A stretch of 64,000 nucleotides of DNA from Methanobacterium_D sp040373355 (GTDB lineage Archaea > Methanobacteriota > Methanobacteria > Methanobacteriales > Methanobacteriaceae). Both the position numbers and the translations under genes were made by a program. Positions within the stretch are counted from its first letter, which is position 1, and each line of letters begins with the position of its first letter. Positions 34,601 through 43,554 of this stretch are shown here, piece by piece. Location of the stretch: contig NZ_CP166866.1 in assembly GCF_047495555.1 (NCBI RefSeq), forward strand, positions 496,001 through 560,000, given 5' to 3'. The notes under the pieces were generated by a model. The model had not been told where the DNA came from. It saw nothing but the letters and a program-made list of their open reading frames with translations, and searched no databases.

Positions 34601-34805
34601 TTTAGATTTAGATGTAGAGGCCAATATATTCGTATTTATTGAATGTGATGAAGGTTTTAAAGATTTAATTCAATCATTCATTGAATTTATCTCCCATGAA
34701 GTAAGGGCTCAAGAGTTGTCATTTGACTTCCAGGAAGGAGACTATACTAAAGAATGGAAGATTGAGGATGAGAATCTGAAGATAACTATTAACAAAACAG
34801 GATAA
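31662..34805 (+). CDS. ileS: isoleucyl-tRNA synthetase
   Basis: The 1047-residue class I synthetase has the HIGH-type motif GRIHLGTAWNK near residue 50, the editing-domain blocks VWTTTPWTLPANM and GTGCVHTAPGHGPDDF, and KMSKS in GRKMSKSLGN near residue 597. The C-terminal anticodon-binding and zinc-type regions are complete. The ATG at 31662 has GGGAG just upstream, so I discard an in-frame upstream start at 31635. purL follows 31 bp downstream and is probably cotranscribed. Confidence 0.95.
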   Translation: MPIKEAPRSYDINKTEKDIQKFWEEMDIYNKTNKLRENSPKFSFLDGPPYCSGRIHLGTAWNKTIKDTYLRFKSMSGFNLRRQAGWDTHGLPIEHKVEGLLGLKSKKQIESEIGIANFVEKCKEFAIENKAVMTEQFKMLGVWMDWDNPYVTFDTKYMESCWWTLKKAHEKDLLINDLRVITWCPRCETALALAEIDYEDKEDPSIYVKFPLKDSENGNEFVLVWTTTPWTLPANMAVSVHPDFDYAYVKVNDEVYIMAEALVSSLFEGQDYEIIKTVKGSSLEGMEYLHPLLDEIPVQKNFKHPILLGEHVTLTEGTGCVHTAPGHGPDDFEIGKKYGLPIFCPVDEAGLFKDEAGKYKGEFVKDADPYIITDLDVHGLLLKEDVINHRYGFCWRCKTPIIYLATQQWFLKVTEIKDKMLSELDKVEWVPEWAGESRFRNWIENARDWTISRQRYWGIPIPIWRCEDCEEITVIGSIDELKERAVKGKLEGDFIHRPYVDEITVKCECGGDMTRVPDVLDVWIDSGVAGWASMYYPQEKDKFEEWFPYDFITEGHDQTRGWFYSQLGCGVISLDQTPYKRVLMHGFTLDEEGRKMSKSLGNVVEPDEVIAQYGADILRFYLLWGNKPWEDLKFTWDELKNVAKMFNILWNVYVFSTTYMAIDNFNPTLYTENDLKLRDEDRWITSRANSLVKEVTEALDSLHLHKATRAINHFILEDLSRWYVRLIRGRTWVEKEDPDKLGAYYTLYNALKLLIKVMAPITPHITEEIYQNLVKGVEEDAPESIHMEDWEFNEDLIDTALEENMDIVRDIIEACARGRDVARYKLRWPVKEIVVVSEDKNVLSAVESLKAVIMEQANTKEISLTDEFENLKIIAKPNLKTLGPKLRGDAPKVMQNLAAADGAQIKSDLDNEGIYKVEIDDKTIKLEENDILFETELPENLVSADFNSGNVFLDTELTDEILSEAMSRELIRRIQDMRKDLDLDVEANIFVFIECDEGFKDLIQSFIEFISHEVRAQELSFDFQEGDYTKEWKIEDENLKITINKTG

Positions 34806-34836
34806 TTATTTAAAAATAAAAGCGCTGCGTGATAAA

Positions 34837-37014
34837 ATGACCTTAACTGATTCAGAACAGAAATATATAAAAAAAGAGCTCGGAAGAGAGCCAAATGTAT
34901 TAGAAGAGGGTATGCTGGACATCATGTTTTCAGAACACTGTTCATACAAAAGTAGCCGTCCAATATTAGGTTTATTCCCTACAGAAGGCGAAAAAGTAAT
35001 ATTAGGACCTGGAGATGATGCCGGTATCGTTGAACTTACCGATGAACTAGCACTAGTTATTGGAATGGAAAGCCACAACCACCCTTCAGCAATTGAACCA
35101 TATGGAGGTGCTGGAACTGGTATTGGGGGAATAATACGTGATATTATTTCAATGGGCGCAATGCCAGTAGCATTACTTGATTCATTACGATTTGGACCTC
35201 TTGAAGACCAGAGATCACGTTATATATTTGAATATGTCGTTAAAGGAATATCAGACTATGGGAATAGAGTAGGAATCCCGACAGTGGGTGGAGAAGTAGA
35301 ATTTGATGAAAACTTCAAATTTAACCCATTGGTAAATGTGGTCTGTGCAGGACTTGTCAAAAAAGAAGATATTGTAAGGGGTATTGCACCTAATGTAGGG
35401 GATATTTTCGTCTTAATGGGTGGAAGAACAGGTAGAGATGGTATTCACGGGGTAACATTTGCATCTGAAGAGCTTACAACTGAATCAGAACTTGAAGATA
35501 GGCCCGCTGTTCAAGTAGGAGATCCATTTACCAAAAAAATGGTTTTAGAAGCTACACTTGAAGCTTTAGATAAAGTTAACGTTGTAGGACTAAAAGACCT
35601 TGGAGGAGGAGGTTTAACCTGTTGTGTTTCAGAAATGGCTGCTAAAGGTGGAAATGGCGCAGAAGTAGAACTTACTGCAATTCCACTTAGAGAAGAAGGA
35701 ATGACTCCATATGAGATAATGCTTTCTGAATCTCAAGAAAGAATGGTTTTTGTAGTAAAACCTGAAGATGTTGATGCGCTTATGGAAGTATTTGAAAAAT
35801 ACGAACTTCCTCATGCAGTTATTGGTAAAGTAACTGATGAATCAAATTTAATCATTAAACAGGAAGGAAAGCCAATAGCAGAAGTTAAAACCTGCCTACT
35901 TGCAGACCCTCCAATAATTCAAAGAGAATCATGTAACCCTACTGAAGAGGAATGCGGTCCATCAGAAGATGTTGAATATCAAGACATAAAAGATATTGAT
36001 CCTCAAGAAACTGTTTTAAGATTACTCTCATCTCCAAATATCGCAAGTAAAAGGTGGGTCTACAGACAGTATGATCATGAAGTACAGATTAGAACTGCAG
36101 TTAAACCTGGAGATGATGCTGCAGTGCTTCGTATTGATGATAAAAAAGCTATTGCTCTTACATCTGATTGTAACAGTATACACACAAAGTTAGATCCATA
36201 CCACGGTGGTGCTGGAGCAGTTGCTGAAGCATTTAGAAATGTAGTGTCAATGGGAGCAGAACCTATTTGTATAGTTGACTGTCTTAACTTTGGAAATCCT
36301 GAGAAACCTTATGTGTTCTGGCAGTTTACTGAATGCATAAAAGGAATGTCAGATATTGCAAATAAGTTCAATACTCCAGTTATAAGTGGTAATGTAAGCT
36401 TTTACAATGAAACTGAAGGAGTAACAGTAAATCCTTCCCCTGTTGTGGGAGTTGCAGGATTAATGGACATAAAAGACATTAGAACAATGGACTTTAAAAA
36501 TGAAGGAGATAAAATAATCCTCATTGGGCAGACAAAAACAGAGTTAGATGGTTCTGAATATCATAAGGCAGTTCATGGTCTTGTTCAAGGAAAACCACCT
36601 GTAGTAGATATGGATGCAGAATTTGCATCTGCAAGCGCAGTTTTAAAATTAATCAGAGAAGATGCAGAAGGTGCAGTTACAGCAGTTCATGACATCTCAT
36701 CTGGAGGATTAGCCATAGCTGCAGCTGAAATGGTAATTTCAGGCGGAATTGGGGCAACTTTGAACACTTCAAAAGTACTTAAAGAAAATAATAAAATGAG
36801 CATTTCTGAGACATTATTTTCAGAGTCTAACGCAAGATTTATTATTACTATAAAAGAAAATTATGCAGAAGAATTAATATCCAAAATAGACGCTCCTGCA
36901 GCAATTATCGGCGAAGTTAAAGGTAAAAATTTAGTAATTGATGATGCTGTAGATTTAAGTGTTGAAGAACTTAAAGAATCCTACACTGGAGTTATAGAAA
37001 AATTCATGGCATAA
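34837..37014 (+). CDS. purL: phosphoribosylformylglycinamidine synthase subunit PurL
   Basis: The 725-residue small-type PurL is the ATP-dependent synthetase subunit of FGAM synthase. It works with PurQ and PurS, which are not in this window. It has FSEHCSYKSS near residue 30, GDDAGIVEL, GMESHNHPSAIEPYGGAGTGIGG near residue 75, and the second-half repeats GDDAAVLRI and DISSGGLAIAAAEM. Length matches archaeal PurL. It follows ileS on the same strand, as in M. thermautotrophicus from memory. Confidence 0.95.
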   Translation: MTLTDSEQKYIKKELGREPNVLEEGMLDIMFSEHCSYKSSRPILGLFPTEGEKVILGPGDDAGIVELTDELALVIGMESHNHPSAIEPYGGAGTGIGGIIRDIISMGAMPVALLDSLRFGPLEDQRSRYIFEYVVKGISDYGNRVGIPTVGGEVEFDENFKFNPLVNVVCAGLVKKEDIVRGIAPNVGDIFVLMGGRTGRDGIHGVTFASEELTTESELEDRPAVQVGDPFTKKMVLEATLEALDKVNVVGLKDLGGGGLTCCVSEMAAKGGNGAEVELTAIPLREEGMTPYEIMLSESQERMVFVVKPEDVDALMEVFEKYELPHAVIGKVTDESNLIIKQEGKPIAEVKTCLLADPPIIQRESCNPTEEECGPSEDVEYQDIKDIDPQETVLRLLSSPNIASKRWVYRQYDHEVQIRTAVKPGDDAAVLRIDDKKAIALTSDCNSIHTKLDPYHGGAGAVAEAFRNVVSMGAEPICIVDCLNFGNPEKPYVFWQFTECIKGMSDIANKFNTPVISGNVSFYNETEGVTVNPSPVVGVAGLMDIKDIRTMDFKNEGDKIILIGQTKTELDGSEYHKAVHGLVQGKPPVVDMDAEFASASAVLKLIREDAEGAVTAVHDISSGGLAIAAAEMVISGGIGATLNTSKVLKENNKMSISETLFSESNARFIITIKENYAEELISKIDAPAAIIGEVKGKNLVIDDAVDLSVEELKESYTGVIEKFMA

Positions 37015-37032
37015 ATTAAAAGGCATGGTTAT

Positions 37033-37593
37033 ATGAAACGGGAATACCTGAGGCAGTTAATTCACGCTTCAGGCATTTTCATCGTCTTTTTAAGCTGGTT
37101 TCTTCAACCCCTCTATTTAATTTTAATTTGGTTATCCCTTACCATTTTTGTTACAGCACTTTTTAAGATAGATAAAAAGAGGAATATTTTCTTTTTCTCA
37201 TTTATTTTAAGAAACTGTAAGCGGGAAGATAATGAAAAAGGTTTTATATACTTCTTCGTCGGAATTTTATTAACCCTATGCATTTTCCAATTTAATATGG
37301 CAATTGCAAATGCTGCAATAATTATTTTACTCTTTGGAGATTCAGTTTCAAATTTAGTAGGGAAAAAATATGGAAACGCACATTTACCGTTAAATAAAAA
37401 TAAAACAATAACTGGAACTTCTGCGTTTATTGTTGTTGCATTTATTGGAGCATTGACTCAAGTTCCAACACTTCCTGCACTATTTGGAGCATTTTTTGGG
37501 GCTTTAGCAGAAGCTTACAGCCCTATAGATGATAATATTCCTATTCCTCTAATTTCTGCTCTGGCTATGAGTATAACAATTTACTTTATATAG
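37033..37593 (+). CDS. diacylglycerol/polyprenol kinase family membrane protein
   Basis: The 186-residue protein has about five or six hydrophobic helices. Its family signatures are LFGDSVSNLVGKKYGN near residue 103 and KNKTITGTSAFIVVAF near residue 120. These are the nucleotide- and metal-binding blocks of CTP-dependent dolichol, phytol or diacylglycerol kinases. In an archaeon the substrate could be a polyprenol or archaeol-type lipid; this is inference. It begins 18 bp after purL with GGTTAT upstream. Confidence 0.8.
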   Translation: MKREYLRQLIHASGIFIVFLSWFLQPLYLILIWLSLTIFVTALFKIDKKRNIFFFSFILRNCKREDNEKGFIYFFVGILLTLCIFQFNMAIANAAIIILLFGDSVSNLVGKKYGNAHLPLNKNKTITGTSAFIVVAFIGALTQVPTLPALFGAFFGALAEAYSPIDDNIPIPLISALAMSITIYFI

Positions 37594-37642
37594 GAAAACC
37601 ACTGAAAGTAATTAATCTAATAAAACTAGTAATGGTGAGATA

Positions 37643-38656
37643 TTGCATTTTAATAAACTAAATATCATTGGAATCTTCATGATTCTCTTTGCGATCTTCA
37701 TATATGCTACAAATTTACTTGATCATCTCATTTTAAGCATTACTTATCCATTTTTAGAAGGATCGTCAGAAGGTAAATCTGTAATTCTTTTTGCAGTTAT
37801 GGGAAGTATGCTGCTTTTTTATCCATTATTTAGAAAGAATGGATTTATTGGGGAAAAAATATCAAATACTGTTCCCAAATTGAGTCTTGAAAGTCAAAAA
37901 TATCTTAAAATAACCATTATAATTATATTTATCACTTATTTATTTGGAATATTCCTTGAAATATGGATAAGAACCAAATTTGGAGTTTCATTATTTACCA
38001 TTTTTATCTCGTATGGTCCAGATGCAAGTTCTACCAGTATAAACCACAGCCATGTGCTTAAATCAGTTTTAGGTTCTCTTGTCCAATTTATAGGCATTGG
38101 AGTACCTTCACACATAAATACTGGCGTATCATTGACCCAATACTTCTCTCCATTTGCATTTGCTATCTTTATTGCCTTTCCACTGGTTTACTTAACTGGA
38201 TTAACTTCTCTAAGCAGAAGAAATGATCTCTATAAAATTATACTTGCCTTCGGCCTTACTATTTCTTTAATTGGAATGCTCGATGGAGGACTATTCTCTA
38301 TACCTGCCCTATTTGGTTTACTAATTCTTTTATCAGTATATTTCATGAAGAGCCCATTTAAGCTAAAATACCTTAAAAACCCGTTTTTAATCGTTATCTT
38401 ACTAATTATTCTAAGACTCGCTATTAGTTTAATAGGAACAAATACTGAATATCATGAAATAACAATTATAAATCCTTCAGATAACATAGATCTACAAGGA
38501 TATACTGTTCTAAATATTGAAAAAGAAGATAACAAAATGATCGTAAAAGTACCTGGAAATACAAACGATAAAATGCTTTTACTTAAACTTATAGCGGATT
38601 TAAAAGGTAAATGCAGTGGATTTTTCCTTTCATGGAATATTTACTCGTGGGCTTGA
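37643..38656 (+). CDS. unknown multi-pass membrane protein
   Basis: The 337-residue protein has about eight hydrophobic helices (for example residues 6-28, 45-62, 88-110, 172-192, 202-222 and 240-262). A soluble C-terminal region of about 70 residues (VKVPGNTNDKMLLLKLIADLKG) follows. The start is TTG at 37643 after GGTGAG. I do not recognise the family. It follows the lipid-kinase-like gene with the same orientation and could share an operon. Residues 125-160 form a polar, Ser/His-containing loop. Confidence 0.6.
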   Translation: MHFNKLNIIGIFMILFAIFIYATNLLDHLILSITYPFLEGSSEGKSVILFAVMGSMLLFYPLFRKNGFIGEKISNTVPKLSLESQKYLKITIIIIFITYLFGIFLEIWIRTKFGVSLFTIFISYGPDASSTSINHSHVLKSVLGSLVQFIGIGVPSHINTGVSLTQYFSPFAFAIFIAFPLVYLTGLTSLSRRNDLYKIILAFGLTISLIGMLDGGLFSIPALFGLLILLSVYFMKSPFKLKYLKNPFLIVILLIILRLAISLIGTNTEYHEITIINPSDNIDLQGYTVLNIEKEDNKMIVKVPGNTNDKMLLLKLIADLKGKCSGFFLSWNIYSWA

Positions 38657-38663
38657 ACTCTAA

Positions 38664-39008
38664 TTATTTACTATATTTTTTACTAATTTCTTTTCCCATT
38701 CTAATCATTCGCTCGTTAAATTCTATAAATTTACTTAGAATTTCTTCCTGACGTTCTAATATTAACTTAATAACCTGATAATCAGTTGAAAGTTTTAAAT
38801 CTTTAAATGGAACAGGCCCAGTTTCTTTAATAATAACTATATCCCCATTAGTTACCTCAAATTTATAAATATGGTTTGATATTATCTCTATTGTATCTCC
38901 TTCCCTAGAATAACTATTTACTATTTCCGAAATCATCTTTATTCTATCATAAATTCCATTTTCAACTGCTGTTCGTTCTTCATGTAGTTTAAGAAGATGT
39001 TCATTCAT
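38664..39008 (-). CDS. hypothetical protein with N- and C-terminal helices
   Basis: The 114-residue protein is predicted from sequence to have a charged helix (1-35), a beta-rich middle (38-72: IEIISNHIYKFEV, DIVIIKE) and a long charged C-terminal helix (78-114) that could form a coiled coil. It is soluble and has no cysteine. It converges with the membrane protein gene 7 bp away. Family unknown. Confidence 0.6.
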   Translation of the reverse strand: MNEHLLKLHEERTAVENGIYDRIKMISEIVNSYSREGDTIEIISNHIYKFEVTNGDIVIIKETGPVPFKDLKLSTDYQVIKLILERQEEILSKFIEFNERMIRMGKEISKKYSK

Positions 39009-39177
39009 TAAATCACCAGTGTAATAATTGTTTCAGAGTATTATATGCATTTTTAGCAATCGCCTTTTGGAAAAAATAGTAAACCATATTAAAGCTATCT
39101 CTTTCACTCTCAAAATACTCTAGATTTGACATCTTAAAATAAAATTTTTGGCCGCAGATTGAAAATTCATGTTTGAA

Positions 39178-40317
39178 TTAAAGTCTAATTGCTCTTTCAT
39201 GTCTAAAGTACTTTACAGCAAGCACAAAAATTAACATTGCCACTAAAATTGTCGGTACGAAATATGCTACCGTTAGTAAAGCTATTCCTGGCGAAGAAGA
39301 CAATTTAACCATTAAAACTGTCGGGATAAAGTCCAAAATTGAGTTAGTATATGGAATCTTTATAAATAACGGTATAAAGAAAATAAATGTCATAAACATT
39401 AATACGAGCGTTATAGCAGAATTAGCTTCTTTAGTACTATCAACAAACATTGATATTAGTATTCCTACTCCAATAAACCCTAATCCAATGAATATAAGTA
39501 GTGTAACTAGTGCAATTGTATTATAAATAGGTACACCCAAAACTTCCATTAAAATTATCCATGCCATACTTTGAATTAGAGAAAACAATAGTATTGGTAT
39601 AATTTTCCCAACTATAACCATTGAACTTGAAAGAGGAGTCATTAAGAGCATTTCAAATGTTTTACGTTCTCTTTCTCCCACTATACTGTCGGTTACTATA
39701 TTGCTTGCCAGGAAAAATGGAAGTAGAAGTACAAATGGAACAATAAATCCATACATTATTTCTACAAAATAAGAATTATTAAGTGCTATTTTAACTGTAT
39801 TTGCTTCATTTACTTTTATTTCATTTACATTAATTGGATTTTCTATTATTTTAATAGTTAATTCATCTATACCCGATTTTTTTAGTCTCTTTTCTAATTT
39901 AAACTTATCTACAACATTTTTTATTTTTTCAGATAATATAGGATAAAATACATTGGATGTATCTGATTGGTATAAAATGTCCTCTTTTGGTGGAGGGGAA
40001 ACGTAAATAATCGATACAAGCTCAGATCCAAGAAACGGCCGTGCTTCATTAATGTTTTCAAAATAAACAAGGTTTAAATTTTCTGCTTTAAGATCTTCTG
40101 CAATACTGGAATTTCTTAAATTTTCTGAAATTCCAACTTTAAGTGATGAAGTGGCCCCTATTGAATCTAAAAGTGCTGGATCAGTCATAACAGAACTTGC
40201 AATTCCCAGACCAAATGCTCCAAGAATAATAAAAACCTGCACAAACACCACCATGAGGTAAATTCGATTGGTTAGTATATCTTGTGCTTCTTTTTTTGCA
40301 AGTGCAATCCACTTCAT
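39178..40317 (-). CDS. ABC-2 transporter permease (NatB-like)
   Basis: The 379-residue permease has one N-terminal helix (about residues 20-42). A large extracytoplasmic domain follows to residue 185, then five C-terminal helices including the conserved IVGERERKTFEMLLMTPLSSS region near residue 215. That block is the ABC-2 coupling segment. It belongs with the second permease and the ATPase upstream, giving a two-permease exporter of the NatAB/YhaP type. Substrate unknown. Confidence 0.88.
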   Translation of the reverse strand: MKWIALAKKEAQDILTNRIYLMVVFVQVFIILGAFGLGIASSVMTDPALLDSIGATSSLKVGISENLRNSSIAEDLKAENLNLVYFENINEARPFLGSELVSIIYVSPPPKEDILYQSDTSNVFYPILSEKIKNVVDKFKLEKRLKKSGIDELTIKIIENPINVNEIKVNEANTVKIALNNSYFVEIMYGFIVPFVLLLPFFLASNIVTDSIVGERERKTFEMLLMTPLSSSMVIVGKIIPILLFSLIQSMAWIILMEVLGVPIYNTIALVTLLIFIGLGFIGVGILISMFVDSTKEANSAITLVLMFMTFIFFIPLFIKIPYTNSILDFIPTVLMVKLSSSPGIALLTVAYFVPTILVAMLIFVLAVKYFRHERAIRL

Positions 40318-40445
40318 TTTATCTCCTTGGAATTACATGTAGGTAAATTAGCCTTTTTACTTATTGAATTAATTTAATGAGCGCTAAATATACAAATTAT
40401 GGTATAAATTATTTTATCTAATCTCTTTTGATTTTTAAATTTCTA

Positions 40446-41639
40446 TTATTTTTTGACTCCCATTAGCTTAAGGGTAAGTCTTATTATTCCTGGCCTTGGT
40501 CCAAACATTATATCATCTCTTTTAAAGAGTTTAATAGTAAGCCAAAACGTTATAATACTTATTAATATAATTGAGACAAGTGGGATCAGTAGTTCTCCTG
40601 TTGATATGGATTCACCTGAGAAAATACGCATTACAAGAGTCATTGGAGATATGTTAGAGCCTGGCATTTGTCCAGATATATATGCAAGTGCTGGAAGAAT
40701 TAAAAATCCAACAATGGTTAGATAAATAAAACTTAATCCTATTCCTGCTTCCTTATAGTTTTTAGAATAAGCTGCAACAACACTTGTTATTCCCACAATA
40801 GGAATCGCAGTTAAAACGATGACTATATACACTAGTAAAGGGCTATTTATATCAAAACCTGCGCCTAAAAGGATTATTATCCATATTGCAACCTGTAATG
40901 CTATTGTCAGAACAACTGCCATGTTTTTTCCAATTATAATATCTGTATGACTTAAAGGCATTGCAACAAGTATCTCTCCTGTTTTTCTCTCTTTTTCACC
41001 TACAATACTATCCACTATCATGTTTCCAAAAAGAAAAAGAGGAATGAAAAGTAGAACTACAATCATCATTTTCCTAATGAGTTTTATAGGAATAGACTCT
41101 CCAGTTTTTTCTTCCCTAACATCGGGTTGAATTACACTTGTTTCAGGTGCCAATGCCTTTATCCACCTGTTTGAAATAGAATCCTTCATTACTTTAATAG
41201 TTGAATTAACCTCTTCAGTAGCTACGCTTCGTTTTGGATCTCCCTGATTTATAAAAAGGTTCAAATTAGTTGTCTTAATTTCATCAATATTCATTGTAAA
41301 ATTTTCCGGTATAATAAGTGCTGCCGTTACTTTACCGTTATTTACATTTGATATTGATTCATTAGAATCTAAATTATTAATCTTTAGAACTTCTTTATTT
41401 AGATAACTGGGAAATATACCACTTTTATCTGATACATCTATTGATGCAAAACCTGTAAGTGAAGGAGAAAGTGTCATTCCTTCCCCAGCTTCAATGTTTG
41501 CATTAAAAAAATTAAAGAAAACTACCATTAGAATTAATACTGAAATCTGCAGCAGAAATATGGACAAAAATTTCTTGCTAGATAATGAATTTTTAAATTC
41601 CCACTTTGTTATGGTGAAAAATCTCATGATTAAGCTCAC
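40446..41639 (-). CDS. ABC-2 transporter permease
   Basis: The 397-residue protein repeats the layout of its neighbour: an N-terminal helix (about residues 22-42), an extracytoplasmic region, the coupling block VGEKERKTGEILVAMPLSHTD near residue 210 and five following helices. It ends 128 bp before the other permease starts and begins one base after the ATPase stop. The two permeases probably form a heterodimer. Confidence 0.88.
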   Translation of the reverse strand: MSLIMRFFTITKWEFKNSLSSKKFLSIFLLQISVLILMVVFFNFFNANIEAGEGMTLSPSLTGFASIDVSDKSGIFPSYLNKEVLKINNLDSNESISNVNNGKVTAALIIPENFTMNIDEIKTTNLNLFINQGDPKRSVATEEVNSTIKVMKDSISNRWIKALAPETSVIQPDVREEKTGESIPIKLIRKMMIVVLLFIPLFLFGNMIVDSIVGEKERKTGEILVAMPLSHTDIIIGKNMAVVLTIALQVAIWIIILLGAGFDINSPLLVYIVIVLTAIPIVGITSVVAAYSKNYKEAGIGLSFIYLTIVGFLILPALAYISGQMPGSNISPMTLVMRIFSGESISTGELLIPLVSIILISIITFWLTIKLFKRDDIMFGPRPGIIRLTLKLMGVKK

Positions 41640-42554
41640 TTATTTAACTGTATGAATGAAAACATCTTCTAATGTAGGTTCTTTAGTATTTACAGATATT
41701 ATATTGCTCCCAACAAGCCCTACAATATCTGCAATCTCATCTTTAGAATTTAGAGAAACTGAAAGCTGATTTCCTTTTAAGATAGTATTTTCTACAGAAT
41801 TAAAATTATTTATTCTGACCATATCTACTTCAGGAACTTTAAGTTTGACCTGAAGTATTGTTTTGCCGTGTATTTTTTCTTTAAGGTAATCTGGAGTTCC
41901 CATATCTCTTATTTTACCTCTATTTAAAATTGCAACACGATCACAAAGTGCATCTGCCTCATCCATATAATGAGTGCATAAAATTATGGTCTTTTCCCCC
42001 TTAAGTCCTTCAATAAAGCTTCTAATTGAAAGCGAAGTTGCAGGATCAAGTCCCATTGTAGGTTCGTCAAAAATAATAATATCTGGATCGTGGATTAATG
42101 CCCTTGCAATTCCAATTCTTTGTCTTAATCCCTTTGAAAAAGTATTTATTCTGTGATCTGCACGATCTTTCATTCCCACAAGTTCGAGAAGCTCATGAAT
42201 CCTATCATCAATCTTTTCTTTAGGAACCCCATAGAGTTCTCCAAAATATCTTAAAAGATCGCGTGCTTTAAATTGTTCATATAAATTTGGTTCTTCTGGA
42301 AGGTATCCTATCATAGATTTTACACGGATAGGATCTCTTAAAACACTATGTCCTCCTACAACCACATCTCCATAATCTGGTTTTAAAATACCACATATAA
42401 TTCGTATTGCAGTGGTTTTACCGGCGCCATTTGACCCAATTAATCCTAAAAGCTCTCCTTTTTTAATTTCAAGATTTAGATTATCTAAAGCATGTATCTT
42501 ACCGAAATATTTAGTTAGAGAGCTAATGTGTATTATGTTTTCCTTGAAATCCAA
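41640..42554 (-). CDS. ABC transporter ATP-binding protein
   Basis: The 304-residue ATPase has Walker A GSNGAGKTTAIRI near residue 40, Q-loop LPEEPNLYEQ, the signature SKGLRQRIGIARAL near residue 139, Walker B IIIFDEPTMGLDP and H-loop CTHYMDEADALC. The signature reads FSKGLRQR, the usual variant of ABC-2 exporters. The C-terminal 80 residues form the extension typical of the NatA/DrrA group. It is first in an operon with the two permeases. Confidence 0.92.
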   Translation of the reverse strand: MDFKENIIHISSLTKYFGKIHALDNLNLEIKKGELLGLIGSNGAGKTTAIRIICGILKPDYGDVVVGGHSVLRDPIRVKSMIGYLPEEPNLYEQFKARDLLRYFGELYGVPKEKIDDRIHELLELVGMKDRADHRINTFSKGLRQRIGIARALIHDPDIIIFDEPTMGLDPATSLSIRSFIEGLKGEKTIILCTHYMDEADALCDRVAILNRGKIRDMGTPDYLKEKIHGKTILQVKLKVPEVDMVRINNFNSVENTILKGNQLSVSLNSKDEIADIVGLVGSNIISVNTKEPTLEDVFIHTVK

Positions 42555-42706
42555 TATATAGCCTCACTGTTTAAAAGTTTCCAATGTATTTATTGTTATT
42601 TAGATATTTAGAGTTAATTACAAATTAATTTATTTAGGATATTAATACATAAAATACAAATTATAATAAGTTTAAATTTATCACTTAGAATTTAAGGGTG
42701 ATAAAA

Positions 42707-43201
42707 ATGGAAACAAAAGATAAATATAAAAAAGCTGCCTTTGGAGCGGGCTGCTTCTGGGGAGTTGAGGAAACATTTAGGACTACAAAAGGAGTTCTTT
42801 CTACTGCAGTAGGATATATGGGGGGCCATACAGATGATCCTACCTATCAGGAGGTTTGTTCCGGACAAACAGGACATGCTGAAACTGTTGAGGTAACCTA
42901 CGACCCTTCAGTTGTTTCTTATGAAGAATTATTAAATGTATTTTGGAATGTACATGACCCAACGACTTTAAACCGTCAGGGACCCGATATCGGTGAACAG
43001 TACAGATCAATAATTTTCTATTATGATGAAGAACAGGGAAAGACTGCCAGAGCTTCAAAAGAAAAGCTACAACGATCTGGAATCTACAGCAGAGATATTG
43101 TAACTGAAATAGTTCCAGCTAAAGAATTTGAATTCTACATGGCCGAAGATTATCATCAGCAGTATCTTAAAAAAAGAGGACAAAGTAGCTGCAGATTCTA
43201 A
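42707..43201 (+). CDS. msrA: peptide methionine sulfoxide reductase MsrA
   Basis: The 164-residue MsrA repairs Met-S-sulfoxide. The catalytic motif is GAGCFWGVEE near residue 15, with YMGGHTDDPTYQEVCSGQTGHAE and a WNVHDPTTLNRQGPDIGEQYRS block following. A C-terminal cysteine (SSCRF) is the likely resolving residue. I use the ATG at 42707 because GGGTGAT lies just upstream; a GTG at 42698 overlaps that site. It fits the other oxidative-damage genes in the window. Confidence 0.93.
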   Translation: METKDKYKKAAFGAGCFWGVEETFRTTKGVLSTAVGYMGGHTDDPTYQEVCSGQTGHAETVEVTYDPSVVSYEELLNVFWNVHDPTTLNRQGPDIGEQYRSIIFYYDEEQGKTARASKEKLQRSGIYSRDIVTEIVPAKEFEFYMAEDYHQQYLKKRGQSSCRF

Positions 43202-43554
43202 TATGTCTAAACTAGTAGCACGTAATGAAATTTTATAAAAAATATTATTAATTAAGCTGAATATATTACTACATCCCTGCTGCCTATGCCTCCGAAACAG
43301 GGATGTAACCCCCCTCAGTTAATATTAATTATTTATTCTAGACATATTTTACAAGTGTATTTAGCTATTATAGTATTAATAATATTCAATTAATAACATA
43401 AATTTCAACTGTATAACGAATTCTAATTATGTTTATCATAAAATTATTATATTTGCAAATTTTTAAAATGACTATCATGCTTATTATTTAATTTAAAGCA
43501 ATTTTATTAAAATTGAGTACTAAATAAGTTAAAAAATTAGTTTCTTAATTATAA
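43202..43554. other. gene-free stretch after msrA
   Basis: About 350 bp of AT-rich sequence without a credible frame. Apart from the hairpin element at 43270-43323, I see nothing distinct. Confidence 0.55.
43270..43323. repeat. hairpin element with CCTATGCC and CTCAGTTAAT (copy 2)
   Basis: TACATCCCTG (43270-43279) is fully complementary to CAGGGATGTA (43298-43307). The loop contains CCTATGCC (43283-43290), and CTCAGTTAAT follows at 43314-43323. Both boxes occur at near-identical spacing at 31105-31143. It may terminate msrA or the facing TIR gene, but the conserved unpaired box argues for more than a plain terminator. Confidence 0.6.
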
